Shown here: in pieces, positions 36,249 through 45,377 of the stretch
Position numbering within the stretch: the stretch's first letter is position 1
Layout of the letters: each line of letters starts with the position of its first letter
Source: Parapedobacter sp964613725
GTDB taxonomy: Bacteria > Bacteroidota > Bacteroidia > Sphingobacteriales > Sphingobacteriaceae
DNA length: 64,000 nucleotides
Reading direction: 5' to 3'
Assembly (NCBI GenBank): GCA_964613725.1
Contig: CAZTJY010000001.1
Coordinates: 23,575-87,574 of the forward strand
The notes under the pieces: model-generated
Databases searched by the model: none
Seen by the model: the letters and a program-made list of their open reading frames with translations, nothing else
What the model was told of the DNA's origin: nothing
Translations under genes and position numbers: made by a program

Positions 36249-38261
36249 ATGAAAATAGCGATGATTATCGCATTCCAGGTGCTTCTGCACCTTACCGTTT
36301 CAGCGCAAGCCGACCTGCTGTTAAATCGCTACCATGACTTTCTGTTGCGGACAGCCAAAACACCACCCATAGAGACAGCCGATTGGGCCCACACATTGCT
36401 TCCAACCGGACGATGGCCAGACATCGATTATAACAATGCCGATCTATCAAAATGGAAAGCGCCGCAACACTTGCAACGGTTGGTCAATATGGCGTTATTG
36501 TGGACCGATTCGACTTCTGCGCAATTCCATGATGAGAAACTGTGGACCGCCATCAATAGTGCGCTCGATCACTGGCTGGTCCATAGGTACCAAAGTGCTA
36601 ACTGGTGGTTCAATGAAATTGGGATACCCCAATACATGCGCGATATCATCATCTTACTCCGCCAGGACCTCACGCCCGACCGACTCGAACAGTCGCTTGA
36701 GGTGATGGCGCAATTGCGGGTTCACGACGATTATCTCGCCGGCAACCTCGTATGGTGTGCAGACTTGGGACTCCATTACGGTGCGTTAACCGGTGATGAA
36801 CAACTGATGAGGCACTGCCGTAACTTGATTGTTAATGAAATTAATATCACCGATAGTGAGGGAATATGGCCAGACTATAGTTTTCAACAGCACGGCCGGC
36901 GATTGCAAATGTACCAATATGGGAAAGCATTCCTTTGGGAAAGCGTCCGTATTGCATGGCAATGCCGCGATACGCCCTTAGCATTCCCCAAAGTGAAAAT
37001 AGATATCTTAACGGACTTCATCGTCGAGGGCTGGCAATGGATGGCTAGAGGTATACATACGGTTCCCGGCACCATGGACCGGTCAGCTTCCCGCATGGGC
37101 GAGTTGCGCAGTGTCGACCTCCGCCCACTCATTCCTTTCGCTATGGAGTTAGCGCCTGACCGGGCCACTGCATTTATGCAACTGGAGTCGATACAAGACG
37201 GCCATGGCGCACTCAAGGGTTACCGGCATTACCCCTACGCCGATTTCACAGCATTCCATCGGCCAGGGTTCAGCTTTTTCCTCAAAACCATATCCGATCG
37301 TACACTTCCTACGGAATCTATAAACAAAGAAAACTTGCTAGGCAAACTCCTGCACAGTGGCGATGCCTACCTCATCCGAAACGGCGAAGAGTACTTTGAC
37401 CTCCTTCCCCTTTGGGACTGGACGGCGTTACCGGGTGTGACCGCGTTTCGGGATGCGCATGCGGTCTCGCGTAAACCGTTCGTTGGCAGTGTGGATGATG
37501 GCACCTCCGGCTTTTCAGCAATGGATTATATGCTTCAAGATGAGAGTGGCACGCAAACGCTTGCCGCCCGCAAAATATGGGCATGTCATGACGATTTGAT
37601 CGTTTGCCTAATCTCGGGCCTCACTGGCGAAAATATCGAAGGAGAAGTTTATACCGCACTGGACCAATGCCGTTGGCAGGATGACGTTACGGTAAACCGA
37701 CCAGGGAACATCGTGAAAGCGGGCATCCACTCCCTCCACCACGTCAACTGGATACACCATGCCGGTTTTGCTTACATTCCATTATATCCGTCAGATTTCC
37801 AATTAAAGCTGCTCGAAGTCGCCGGCAAATGGACCACCATCAATAACGGGGGGAGTGAGGACGAATTGAATGACCGCATCTTCCTACCTATTATGCACCA
37901 TAGCAAGCCGGATCGCTCGGTAGCAGGTTATGTGCTGGCGTTGGCCGAAACCCCCAAGCGGGCTGCACGACTAGCAAAAAAGTCCCGGTGGAAAATACTT
38001 AAAAACACAGCAGATTGCCAAGCTGTCCAATTTGCCGATAAAACGGTCATGGCTGCGTTCTATCGCTCAGGAAAACTTGAAATCGGGAAACGGGGATATA
38101 TTGAAGTAAACCAACCGTGCTTGGTGATGATGCATGGCAACGAACTGAATATCAGCGACCCGTCGCACAAAGGAATGCAAGTTGAAATCAACATCAACGG
38201 GTCGAAAACTACCATAGCTATGCCAGCGGATGGTATGGCAACCCGTTACGCTATAAAATGA
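36249..38261 (+). CDS. Polysaccharide lyase family 8-type enzyme (chondroitin AC/hyaluronate/xanthan lyase family)
   Basis: Exported 670-residue protein from the ATG at 36249; signal peptide 1-20 (TVSAQ). The N-terminal helical domain has NWWFNEIGIPQYMRD, the PL8 signature. Catalytic residues are in place: Asn166 (AGNLVWCADL), His215 (SFQQHGRR), Tyr224 (MYQYG), Arg278 and Arg282 (MDRSASR). Their spacings match those of Pedobacter chondroitin AC lyase (Asn175, His225, Tyr234, Arg288, Arg292). The C-terminal beta-sandwiches start with FHRPGFSFFLKTISDRT and ENLLGKLLHSGDAYLIRNG. It should beta-eliminate at a 4-linked uronic acid, giving the substrate for GH88. The polymer is unknown: it is diverged and lies in a locus unlike known glycosaminoglycan loci. 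Confidence 0.85.
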   Translation: MKIAMIIAFQVLLHLTVSAQADLLLNRYHDFLLRTAKTPPIETADWAHTLLPTGRWPDIDYNNADLSKWKAPQHLQRLVNMALLWTDSTSAQFHDEKLWTAINSALDHWLVHRYQSANWWFNEIGIPQYMRDIIILLRQDLTPDRLEQSLEVMAQLRVHDDYLAGNLVWCADLGLHYGALTGDEQLMRHCRNLIVNEINITDSEGIWPDYSFQQHGRRLQMYQYGKAFLWESVRIAWQCRDTPLAFPKVKIDILTDFIVEGWQWMARGIHTVPGTMDRSASRMGELRSVDLRPLIPFAMELAPDRATAFMQLESIQDGHGALKGYRHYPYADFTAFHRPGFSFFLKTISDRTLPTESINKENLLGKLLHSGDAYLIRNGEEYFDLLPLWDWTALPGVTAFRDAHAVSRKPFVGSVDDGTSGFSAMDYMLQDESGTQTLAARKIWACHDDLIVCLISGLTGENIEGEVYTALDQCRWQDDVTVNRPGNIVKAGIHSLHHVNWIHHAGFAYIPLYPSDFQLKLLEVAGKWTTINNGGSEDELNDRIFLPIMHHSKPDRSVAGYVLALAETPKRAARLAKKSRWKILKNTADCQAVQFADKTVMAAFYRSGKLEIGKRGYIEVNQPCLVMMHGNELNISDPSHKGMQVEININGSKTTIAMPADGMATRYAIK

Positions 38262-38333
38262 ACGGCGTGCAACTATCATAAAATTGTCTAGGCATTTCCA
38301 AAGAATAGCTATTTTATGAAATCGTGCAAAGAC

Positions 38334-38341
38334 TAATTTTG
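38334..38341 (+). promoter_or_regulatory. Possible internal -7 promoter element before the sugar porter
   Basis: TAATTTTG matches TAnnTTTG in the 108-base gap after the lyase gene, the longest gap in this operon. No -33 TTTG is seen. It may allow separate expression of the porter, GH2 2, GH2 3, GH88 2 and HAD genes. Confidence 0.4.
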
Positions 38342-38369
38342 GAAGATAGAAACATACGTGTATAAAACC

Positions 38370-39728
38370 ATGGCGACAGACAGCTTCTCACAACGTGCGC
38401 AAGTAAACAACGGCTACATCCTTGGCATTTCATTCATCTCGGCCCTCGGTGGTTACCTTTTTGGTTTCGACTTTGCGGTAATCTCCGGCGCGCTTCCATT
38501 CCTTCGCACCGCTTTTGATCTCAACGCATGGTGGGAAGGTTTCCTTACCGGGTCATTGGCATTGGGGTGCATTGTCGGCTGCTTGGCTGCGGGATCGCTC
38601 GCCGATAAGTACGGCCGGAGGCCGGGGTTGTTGCTGGCAGCGTTTATTTTTGCCGTATCATCGTTGGGGATGGCTTTCTCGGATAGCTTGACCAGCTTTA
38701 TCTGCATGCGGTTTGCCGCTGGTATTGGGGTAGGCATGGCATCCATCCTTAGTCCGCTTTACATCGCGGAAATATCACCAGCCTCGGTACGGGGACGTAA
38801 TGTAGCGATAAACCAATTGACCATTGTTATTGGAATTTTGATAACCAACCTGGTGAATTACTACCTCGCTGACAGTGGCCCGGCTGCATGGCGATGGATG
38901 TTCGGTTTGGGCGCGGCACCTGCCCTATTGTTTTTAATCGGCGTACTGTGGCTCCCGGAAAGCCCACGATGGCTGGTAACGGTTGGTAAAATCAAGCAAG
39001 CCGAGGGAATTCTAAGTAAAATAGGGAATGCTACATTTGCGAAAAACACGATTAACGATGTCCGTACCTCGCTCGAAGGTACCGCAAAACCTTCTTATCG
39101 AGCCGTATTCGCCAAGGCGGTACGTCCGGCGGTGGTCATCGGAATTACCTTGGCGGTCTTTCAACAACTGTGCGGAATCAATGTGGTTTTTAATTATACC
39201 TCCACCATATTCAAATCCGTCGGCGCCAGCCTCGACCGGCAACTGCTCGAAACGGTAGCCATTGGTTTAGTCAACCTCATCTTTACGGTTGTCGCTATGT
39301 GGCAGGTAGATAAGCTAGGCCGCAAACCACTGATGTTGATTGGGTCACTTGGCCTATCAATCGCCTATGTTATTCTCGCGATGTTGCTCAGCAATCAAGC
39401 CGCCGCCGGCTGGATCTCTGTATTTGTCTTGTTAGCCATTGCCCTCTACGCCACTTCGCTGGCACCGGTCACCTGGGTGGTCATCAGTGAGATTTTCCCC
39501 AACCGGATACGCGGGGTTGCCTCTTCCGTGGCGATTGTGTCGCTATGGGCCGCTTATTTCGTACTGGTCTTCACTTTCCCGATATTGGCAGAAAAGCTAG
39601 GCACCTATGGACCGTTCTATCTCTACGCCGGCATTTGCCTTGCAGGATTTTTCTTCGTCAAGGTAAAGGTCCGGGAAACCAAAGGGCAGACATTGGAAGA
39701 GCTTGAACAACAGCTTACCAAACAATAG
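38370..39728 (+). CDS. MFS sugar porter (proton-coupled monosaccharide transporter)
   Basis: Inner-membrane transporter of 452 residues with 12 predicted helices, from the ATG at 38370 (a GTG at 38358 is less likely). Sugar-porter signatures: GSLADKYGRRPGLL after helix 2, PESPRWLV before the central loop, QQLCGINVVFNYTSTIF in helix 7, DKLGRKPLML after helix 8, and PVTWVVISEIFPNRIRG in helix 10. The family includes XylE, GalP and AraE. Here it probably imports the monosaccharide freed by the GH2/GH88 enzymes; which sugar cannot be told. Confidence 0.93.
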   Translation: MATDSFSQRAQVNNGYILGISFISALGGYLFGFDFAVISGALPFLRTAFDLNAWWEGFLTGSLALGCIVGCLAAGSLADKYGRRPGLLLAAFIFAVSSLGMAFSDSLTSFICMRFAAGIGVGMASILSPLYIAEISPASVRGRNVAINQLTIVIGILITNLVNYYLADSGPAAWRWMFGLGAAPALLFLIGVLWLPESPRWLVTVGKIKQAEGILSKIGNATFAKNTINDVRTSLEGTAKPSYRAVFAKAVRPAVVIGITLAVFQQLCGINVVFNYTSTIFKSVGASLDRQLLETVAIGLVNLIFTVVAMWQVDKLGRKPLMLIGSLGLSIAYVILAMLLSNQAAAGWISVFVLLAIALYATSLAPVTWVVISEIFPNRIRGVASSVAIVSLWAAYFVLVFTFPILAEKLGTYGPFYLYAGICLAGFFFVKVKVRETKGQTLEELEQQLTKQ

Positions 39729-39770
39729 CCTATTGGATTGGACATAAGTAGTAACTCCATATAACAGAAC

Positions 39771-42611
39771 ATGTTTCGTGATACGCAACGCCTCCTTTCC
39801 TTTTTATTGCTGGTGAGCATTCAGGCAACCGCACAAGAATATACTACGCGACCGACCATCCGGCTCGAAGGCCAATGGGTATGCCGTATAGACACCGCCG
39901 GGGTTGGCGTTGACCAAAATTGGCAAGACAGTACATTCGGGGAAAAAGTGAACCTCCCAGGCACGCTTGAAAGCAACGGCAAGGGCCGATATGTAACCAA
40001 AGGTGTAACCAACCATCTCAGCCAAACCTATACATACATTGGTGCCGCTTGGTTTCAAAAAGAGATCGATATCCCCGCTTCTTGGTCGGGCAAGGAAATC
40101 ACCCTATTCTTGGAACGCACAAAGGTTGCAGAGGTTTGGGTAGACCGAAATCGTATCGGAAAAAGCACGTTACTTTCTGCACCCCACACCTATTCGATCG
40201 GCCAGCTTAAACCGGGAAAACACCGTTTGACAATCCGGGTAGACAACTCGCCGCACCTCGTGTCGGTAGGCGGCTCCCATGCCCTTAGTGAACATACCCA
40301 GACCAACTGGAATGGGATAATCGGTCGCATGCACCTCGAAGCCGCCGGTTCTTTACGGATAACATCCGTAAAGACCATGCCCGACGTGTCTGACAAATCA
40401 GTGCATGTAACGTTACAGCTGAACCTACCGGCCACGAACGATGGTCAAATTCATGTGGAATTGCAGGCGTCTTCGTATAACTCGCTGACTCACCATTCTC
40501 CAGCACCCGTACGATACAATGAGACTGCAAGTAACCGTGATACGACATACGCATTTACATTGCCCTTGGGCGATGATGCGCTTCTTTGGAGCGAATACAC
40601 ACCTGCGTTGTACCGGCTGTCGATACGATTACGCGACGGTCAGAATAACGAGGATACGGCGGTAACATCGTTCGGGTTACGCGAATTTGGGGCAAGGGGC
40701 AATCACTTCACCATTAACGGAGTGACGACTTTCCTTCGTGGTAAAAATGATGTTTGCATTTTTCCTTTGACAGGCTATCCCCCTATGGAGACTTCCGAAT
40801 GGCAAAGATTATATCGCATCGCCAAGCAATACGGCATAAACCACTACCGATTCCATTCGTACACACCACCTAAAGCCGCATTTGACGCTGCCGATTTAGA
40901 AGGTGTATACCTCCAACCGGAGTTGCCTAACTGGGCCAATTTCACCCAACAAGACACCTTTCACACGGATTTCCAACGCCGGGAAGGGATAGCGATTCTA
41001 GATGCTTATGGGAACCACCCGTCTTTCGTGATGTTCTCACTCGGCAACGAAATGACGGGCGACACCGCCATTTTTACCCAGTTGGTGGATGACTTAAGGA
41101 GCCATGATAATCGGAGGCTCTACGCTTGGGGCACGAATGCTTTCTATACGGATCCCAGACCCGGGCCAACTGACGATTTCTGGGCGACGATGCGTACCGG
41201 TAAAGAATCACCATCACGTCAGTTTGACGTTCGGGGTTCGTTTGCCACTACCGAAGATGTGGGAAGTGGCATAATCAACGACTCATTCCCTTCAACGCAA
41301 CGTAATTTCTCATCTGCCCTAACCGGGGTCGGCCTACCCGTGGTGAGCCACGAAATCGGACAATACCAGATTTACCCCGACTACACTGAAATACCCAAAT
41401 ATACCGGCGTATTGCGCCCGCTGAACTTCGTGGAGTTCCAAAAAAGACTAGAAGCCGGGGGAATGGGCGACCAAGCGCATGATTTTTTTCGGGCTTCTGG
41501 TAAACTGGTCTCACTACTTTACCGCGAAGAAATAGAAATGGCCCTGCGGACACCGCAGTTGGCGGGGTTTCAGCTGCTCGACCTCCAGGATTTCCCAGGT
41601 CAGGGCACTGCACTGGTCGGTATACTCAACGCCTTTATGGAAAATAAAGGTCTGATTACGCCAGAAGCATTCCGGCAATTCAACAATGATGTCGTGGTTC
41701 AATTGCTTATGGATAAATATGTGTGGACCACCGACGAAACATTTATTGGCTCCGCGCAACTGATCAATTATAGCCCACACGCGGTTACCGGCAAACGACT
41801 AGTTTGGTCGGTCTCTCATACGGCCCGCAATGGAGAGGTTACCTCGGGAGAAATGGCTATTGAGCAGGCACCGGCCGGGCAAATCAATCCGATCGGCCAG
41901 ATCACTTTTCCATTCAAGGACATTAAAAAACCAACCCAATTGCGGCTGGTGCTCGAAATCCCCACAACCACGTATAGGGCTGTGTACGATGTATGGGTGT
42001 ATCCGCACCAAACGGAAGTCCGTATCCCCTGCAATGTGACGGTGGCTACAACTTGGGACGACACCCTCATCAGACGGCTGCAGGATGGCGAGCGGGTAGT
42101 ACTCTTCCCGCCGCACGAACCATTTGAAGACCGTACGGTGCCGCCGCAATTCATCAGTGATTTCTGGAATTGGCAGGTATTCAAGAAAGGAGCGGAGGCC
42201 GCAGGGCGCCCACCATCAGCTGGAACATTGGGCCTCCTTACCGATCCCGAGCACCCACTGTTTGAAACGTTCCCGACCGATTCGCATACCAATTGGCAGT
42301 GGTGGTCGATTACCAAGAATGCGCGGCCCTTCATTCTGGACGCCACTCCCGCCGATTATCGGCCTATTGTACAGGTGATCGATAATATCGACCGCAACCA
42401 TAAGCTCGGTATGATATTCGAGTTCCGTGTTGGCAATGGCCGGCTCTTAGTATGTATGGCCGACTTACCCAACATGTTGCATCGGCCGGAAGCCCGGCAA
42501 TTATACCGTAGCATATTGGGATACGTGTCCTCTTCAGCGTTTAAGCCGCAGACCTCATTATCCAAAATACAATCGAATCAACTTTTCCCGTCTCATAAAC
42601 ATGAAAACTAG
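39771..42611 (+). CDS. Glycoside hydrolase family 2 enzyme 2
   Basis: Exported 946-residue GH2 protein; signal peptide 1-22 (IQATAQ). It has the same architecture as the GH2 at 31407: jelly roll (WFQKEIDIP, FLERTKVAEVWVD), Ig domain, TIM barrel with acid/base Glu427 (FSLGNEM) and nucleophile Glu528 (VSHEIGQY), and the C-terminal block GLLTDPEHPLFETFPTDSHTNWQWW. The ENPDW-type strand of enzyme 1 is replaced by PELPNW, and an insert near 460-510 (after TNAFYTDPRPG) suggests a different subsite. Its last 11 bases overlap the next GH2 gene, so the two are translationally coupled. Confidence 0.88.
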   Translation: MFRDTQRLLSFLLLVSIQATAQEYTTRPTIRLEGQWVCRIDTAGVGVDQNWQDSTFGEKVNLPGTLESNGKGRYVTKGVTNHLSQTYTYIGAAWFQKEIDIPASWSGKEITLFLERTKVAEVWVDRNRIGKSTLLSAPHTYSIGQLKPGKHRLTIRVDNSPHLVSVGGSHALSEHTQTNWNGIIGRMHLEAAGSLRITSVKTMPDVSDKSVHVTLQLNLPATNDGQIHVELQASSYNSLTHHSPAPVRYNETASNRDTTYAFTLPLGDDALLWSEYTPALYRLSIRLRDGQNNEDTAVTSFGLREFGARGNHFTINGVTTFLRGKNDVCIFPLTGYPPMETSEWQRLYRIAKQYGINHYRFHSYTPPKAAFDAADLEGVYLQPELPNWANFTQQDTFHTDFQRREGIAILDAYGNHPSFVMFSLGNEMTGDTAIFTQLVDDLRSHDNRRLYAWGTNAFYTDPRPGPTDDFWATMRTGKESPSRQFDVRGSFATTEDVGSGIINDSFPSTQRNFSSALTGVGLPVVSHEIGQYQIYPDYTEIPKYTGVLRPLNFVEFQKRLEAGGMGDQAHDFFRASGKLVSLLYREEIEMALRTPQLAGFQLLDLQDFPGQGTALVGILNAFMENKGLITPEAFRQFNNDVVVQLLMDKYVWTTDETFIGSAQLINYSPHAVTGKRLVWSVSHTARNGEVTSGEMAIEQAPAGQINPIGQITFPFKDIKKPTQLRLVLEIPTTTYRAVYDVWVYPHQTEVRIPCNVTVATTWDDTLIRRLQDGERVVLFPPHEPFEDRTVPPQFISDFWNWQVFKKGAEAAGRPPSAGTLGLLTDPEHPLFETFPTDSHTNWQWWSITKNARPFILDATPADYRPIVQVIDNIDRNHKLGMIFEFRVGNGRLLVCMADLPNMLHRPEARQLYRSILGYVSSSAFKPQTSLSKIQSNQLFPSHKHEN

Positions 42612-45366
42612 CAGTAATCGCATGAGAATTATTCTTTTAACCGTATTGCTTTCCTCGGGGATTTTTGCCCGTGCACAGGAAAAACTATCGTTACAAGGCA
42701 CTTGGCACGTCAAACTCGACCCTAAGGATACGGGCCTACAAGCCGCGTGGTTTCACGAATCATTTACTACACCGATTTCCTTACCCGGCACATTGGACGC
42801 TGCCGGGATGGGCGACCCGAGCCCGCTCCGTACGGATGAACTGACTCGGGATGTATTGTTACAACTCACACGGAAACATCGTTACGTGGGTGCCGCTTGG
42901 TATTCCAAAGAAGTTGTTATTCCAGCCGACTGGAAGGATAAATACATCGAATTATTCCTCGAACGGGTAATCTGGAACACGCGTGTATGGGTAGACGGCA
43001 AGGAAGCCGGCAAGGGTGAAAGCCTCATTGCACCTCATCGGTTCGACCTCAGTACGCTCCTCTCCCCCGGCAAACATCGGATCGTGATTCGCATAGACAA
43101 CCGCAAACAATACGACATCTCGTACAAAGATATGGCACATGCGTATACCGATGGTACACAGATTATCTGGAACGGCGTGATCGGCAAAGTGGAACTGACT
43201 GCAAAAAATCAATTGCACATCCAACACGTACGCACCGAACCCCATGTAAGGGATAAATCCGTAACGGTGTCCACCACCTTGCGCAACCGGCAGAAAAAAG
43301 CTCGCAAAGGCCGATTACAAGTGGAAATCACCGATAACACAGGTCGGGTAATCGTATCCAGAACCGAAAGAACACGCGTAACTCCCGGTGAATCAAGACA
43401 ATCGATGAAACTATCCCTAGGCGATGATGCCCAATTATGGGATGAGTTCAACCATACCACTTACACGGTAAATGCCCGTTTCGATGCATCGGGAGCGACA
43501 TCGACCGACAGGTATACGACGTCCTTCGGCTTACGGGAAATCACCGCCAAAAACGAGGCCATCTACATCAATGGGCAGCAGGTTTTCTTCCGCGGTACCC
43601 TGGAATGCAACATCTTCCCGCTCACCGGCCACCCTCCTATGGATAAATCAGGTTGGTATAAGGTATTTCAAACGGCTAAGCAATACGGCCTTAACCACAT
43701 CCGTTTCCATTCGTGGTGCCCTCCGAAAGCCGCATTCGAAGCAGCCGACGAATTAGGTGTATACTTACAGGTGGAACTCCCTCTTTGGAGCCTTGTAGTG
43801 GGTGAAGATGAAAGTACATGCCGTTTTCTGGAAGAGGAAGCCATACGCATCAGTGAAGAATACGGCAATCACCCCTCATTCTGCTTATGGGCATTGGGCA
43901 ACGAATTGCAAGGTGACTTCGAGTGGATGAATCAACTGCGGGACCGCTTGAAAGCCATGGACAGCCGACCGCTGTATACCACCACAACGTTCACCTTCCA
44001 GAAGGGACATGGCACCCAGCCTGAACCGGGAGACGAATTTTTCATCACCCAATATACAGATAAGGGCTGGGTAAGGGGCCAGGGCATCTTCAACTCATAC
44101 CCACCTAATTTTTCGACCGATTACTCCAAGGCTATCGATAGTCTCTCCGTTCCGCTGATTACGCATGAAATAGGCCAATACGCTGTGTACCCCAATCCCG
44201 AAGAAATCAAGAAGTACACAGGAGTGCTCGATCCGCTCAACTTCAAAGCCATCCGCCACGATCTTCAAAAAAAGGATCTGCTCCATCTCGCCCCATCGTT
44301 TACGCTGGCAAGTGGCAAGTTCTCAGCTAACCTGTATAAGGAAGAAATCGAAAGGGCACTGAAAACCAAAGGGATCAGCGGGTTTCAGCTGCTGGATCTC
44401 CATGATTTCCCGGGGCAAGGTACGGCTTTGGTGGGCATACTGGACGCATTCTGGGATAGCAAGGGGTTGGTTACGGCCGAAGAACACTATAACTATTCAG
44501 GGCCGGTAGTGCCGCTGATCCGCTTCCCAAAAGCCACTTACACCCAGGGCGAACGGTTTGAGGCGACTGCCGAGATTGCTAACTTCAGTGGGGGCTCGCT
44601 TGCCGATAGCTCGCCCGAATGGTGCGTTAAGGACGAAAACGGCGACGTACTTTTCTCTGGCAAACTCCCTACACAAGATATTCCCACCGGAAACGGGATT
44701 TCGTTGGGGAGCTTTGGTTTCGACCTCGGAACCGTCACGACAGCCAAGGCACTTACTATTGAGTTGGGATTGAAGAGCACCGGGTACACCAATCATTGGA
44801 CGATATGGGTGTACCCCGAAAACGTGCCGACAGAAACCGGCGACGCTATATTTACCCGCTCAGTTAACGATGCGCTCCAATACCTCGACCAAGGGAAAAA
44901 AGTACTGCTCAACCCCGACACGGCCAACATACGCGGTGTAGAAGGACGTTTTGCACCCGTATTTTGGAGCCCTGTGCACTTCCCAGACCAACCTGGCACC
45001 ATGGGTATATTATGCGACCCGCGACATCCCGCATTAAACGCCTTCCCTACGGATGCGTATAGCAACTGGCAGTGGTGGGATTTGATTACACGCTCCAAAA
45101 CCATGGTTATCGACTCGCTTCCTCCATTGGAACCCGTGGTAAGGGTCATCGACAACTTCTTCAAAAACCGCAAGATGGCCAACATTATCGAGGCCAGGGT
45201 GGGGAAAGGCAGCCTCGTGCTGGTGTCGGTGGATATTGCCAACGACCTTGAAAAGCGACCCGCGGCACGCCAGCTCCGCCATAGCCTGCTACGGTACATG
45301 AATAGCAAGGCTTTTACACCGGAGACGACACTGACAAGTACAGATCTTGACTATTTGGTAAAATAA
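42601..45366 (+). CDS. Glycoside hydrolase family 2 enzyme 3
   Basis: Exported 921-residue GH2 protein; signal peptide 1-26 (IFARAQ). Jelly roll about 30-200, Ig about 205-310, TIM barrel with acid/base Glu435 (WALGNEL) and nucleophile Glu523 (ITHEIGQY), and the shared C-terminal domain (GILCDPRHPALNAFPTDAYSNWQWW; GKGSLVLVSVDIANDL). By eye it is closer to enzyme 2 than to enzyme 1. Three paralogues in one operon point to three beta-linkages or substitution states in the same polymer. Confidence 0.88.
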   Translation: MKTSSNRMRIILLTVLLSSGIFARAQEKLSLQGTWHVKLDPKDTGLQAAWFHESFTTPISLPGTLDAAGMGDPSPLRTDELTRDVLLQLTRKHRYVGAAWYSKEVVIPADWKDKYIELFLERVIWNTRVWVDGKEAGKGESLIAPHRFDLSTLLSPGKHRIVIRIDNRKQYDISYKDMAHAYTDGTQIIWNGVIGKVELTAKNQLHIQHVRTEPHVRDKSVTVSTTLRNRQKKARKGRLQVEITDNTGRVIVSRTERTRVTPGESRQSMKLSLGDDAQLWDEFNHTTYTVNARFDASGATSTDRYTTSFGLREITAKNEAIYINGQQVFFRGTLECNIFPLTGHPPMDKSGWYKVFQTAKQYGLNHIRFHSWCPPKAAFEAADELGVYLQVELPLWSLVVGEDESTCRFLEEEAIRISEEYGNHPSFCLWALGNELQGDFEWMNQLRDRLKAMDSRPLYTTTTFTFQKGHGTQPEPGDEFFITQYTDKGWVRGQGIFNSYPPNFSTDYSKAIDSLSVPLITHEIGQYAVYPNPEEIKKYTGVLDPLNFKAIRHDLQKKDLLHLAPSFTLASGKFSANLYKEEIERALKTKGISGFQLLDLHDFPGQGTALVGILDAFWDSKGLVTAEEHYNYSGPVVPLIRFPKATYTQGERFEATAEIANFSGGSLADSSPEWCVKDENGDVLFSGKLPTQDIPTGNGISLGSFGFDLGTVTTAKALTIELGLKSTGYTNHWTIWVYPENVPTETGDAIFTRSVNDALQYLDQGKKVLLNPDTANIRGVEGRFAPVFWSPVHFPDQPGTMGILCDPRHPALNAFPTDAYSNWQWWDLITRSKTMVIDSLPPLEPVVRVIDNFFKNRKMANIIEARVGKGSLVLVSVDIANDLEKRPAARQLRHSLLRYMNSKAFTPETTLTSTDLDYLVK

Positions 45367-45377
45367 TATTACCTAGG

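Noticed and set aside
36249..38261. DUF2264/unknown helical protein reading of the gene at 36249
   Set aside because: The NWWFNEIGIPQ signature and the Asn/His/Tyr/Arg/Arg set with PL8 spacing make a PL8-type lyase much more likely.
41816..42346. A 176-codon minus-strand frame inside GH2 2, and similar ones in the other GH2 genes (e.g. 44793-45308)
   Set aside because: Antisense to well-supported enzyme genes and without recognisable protein features.
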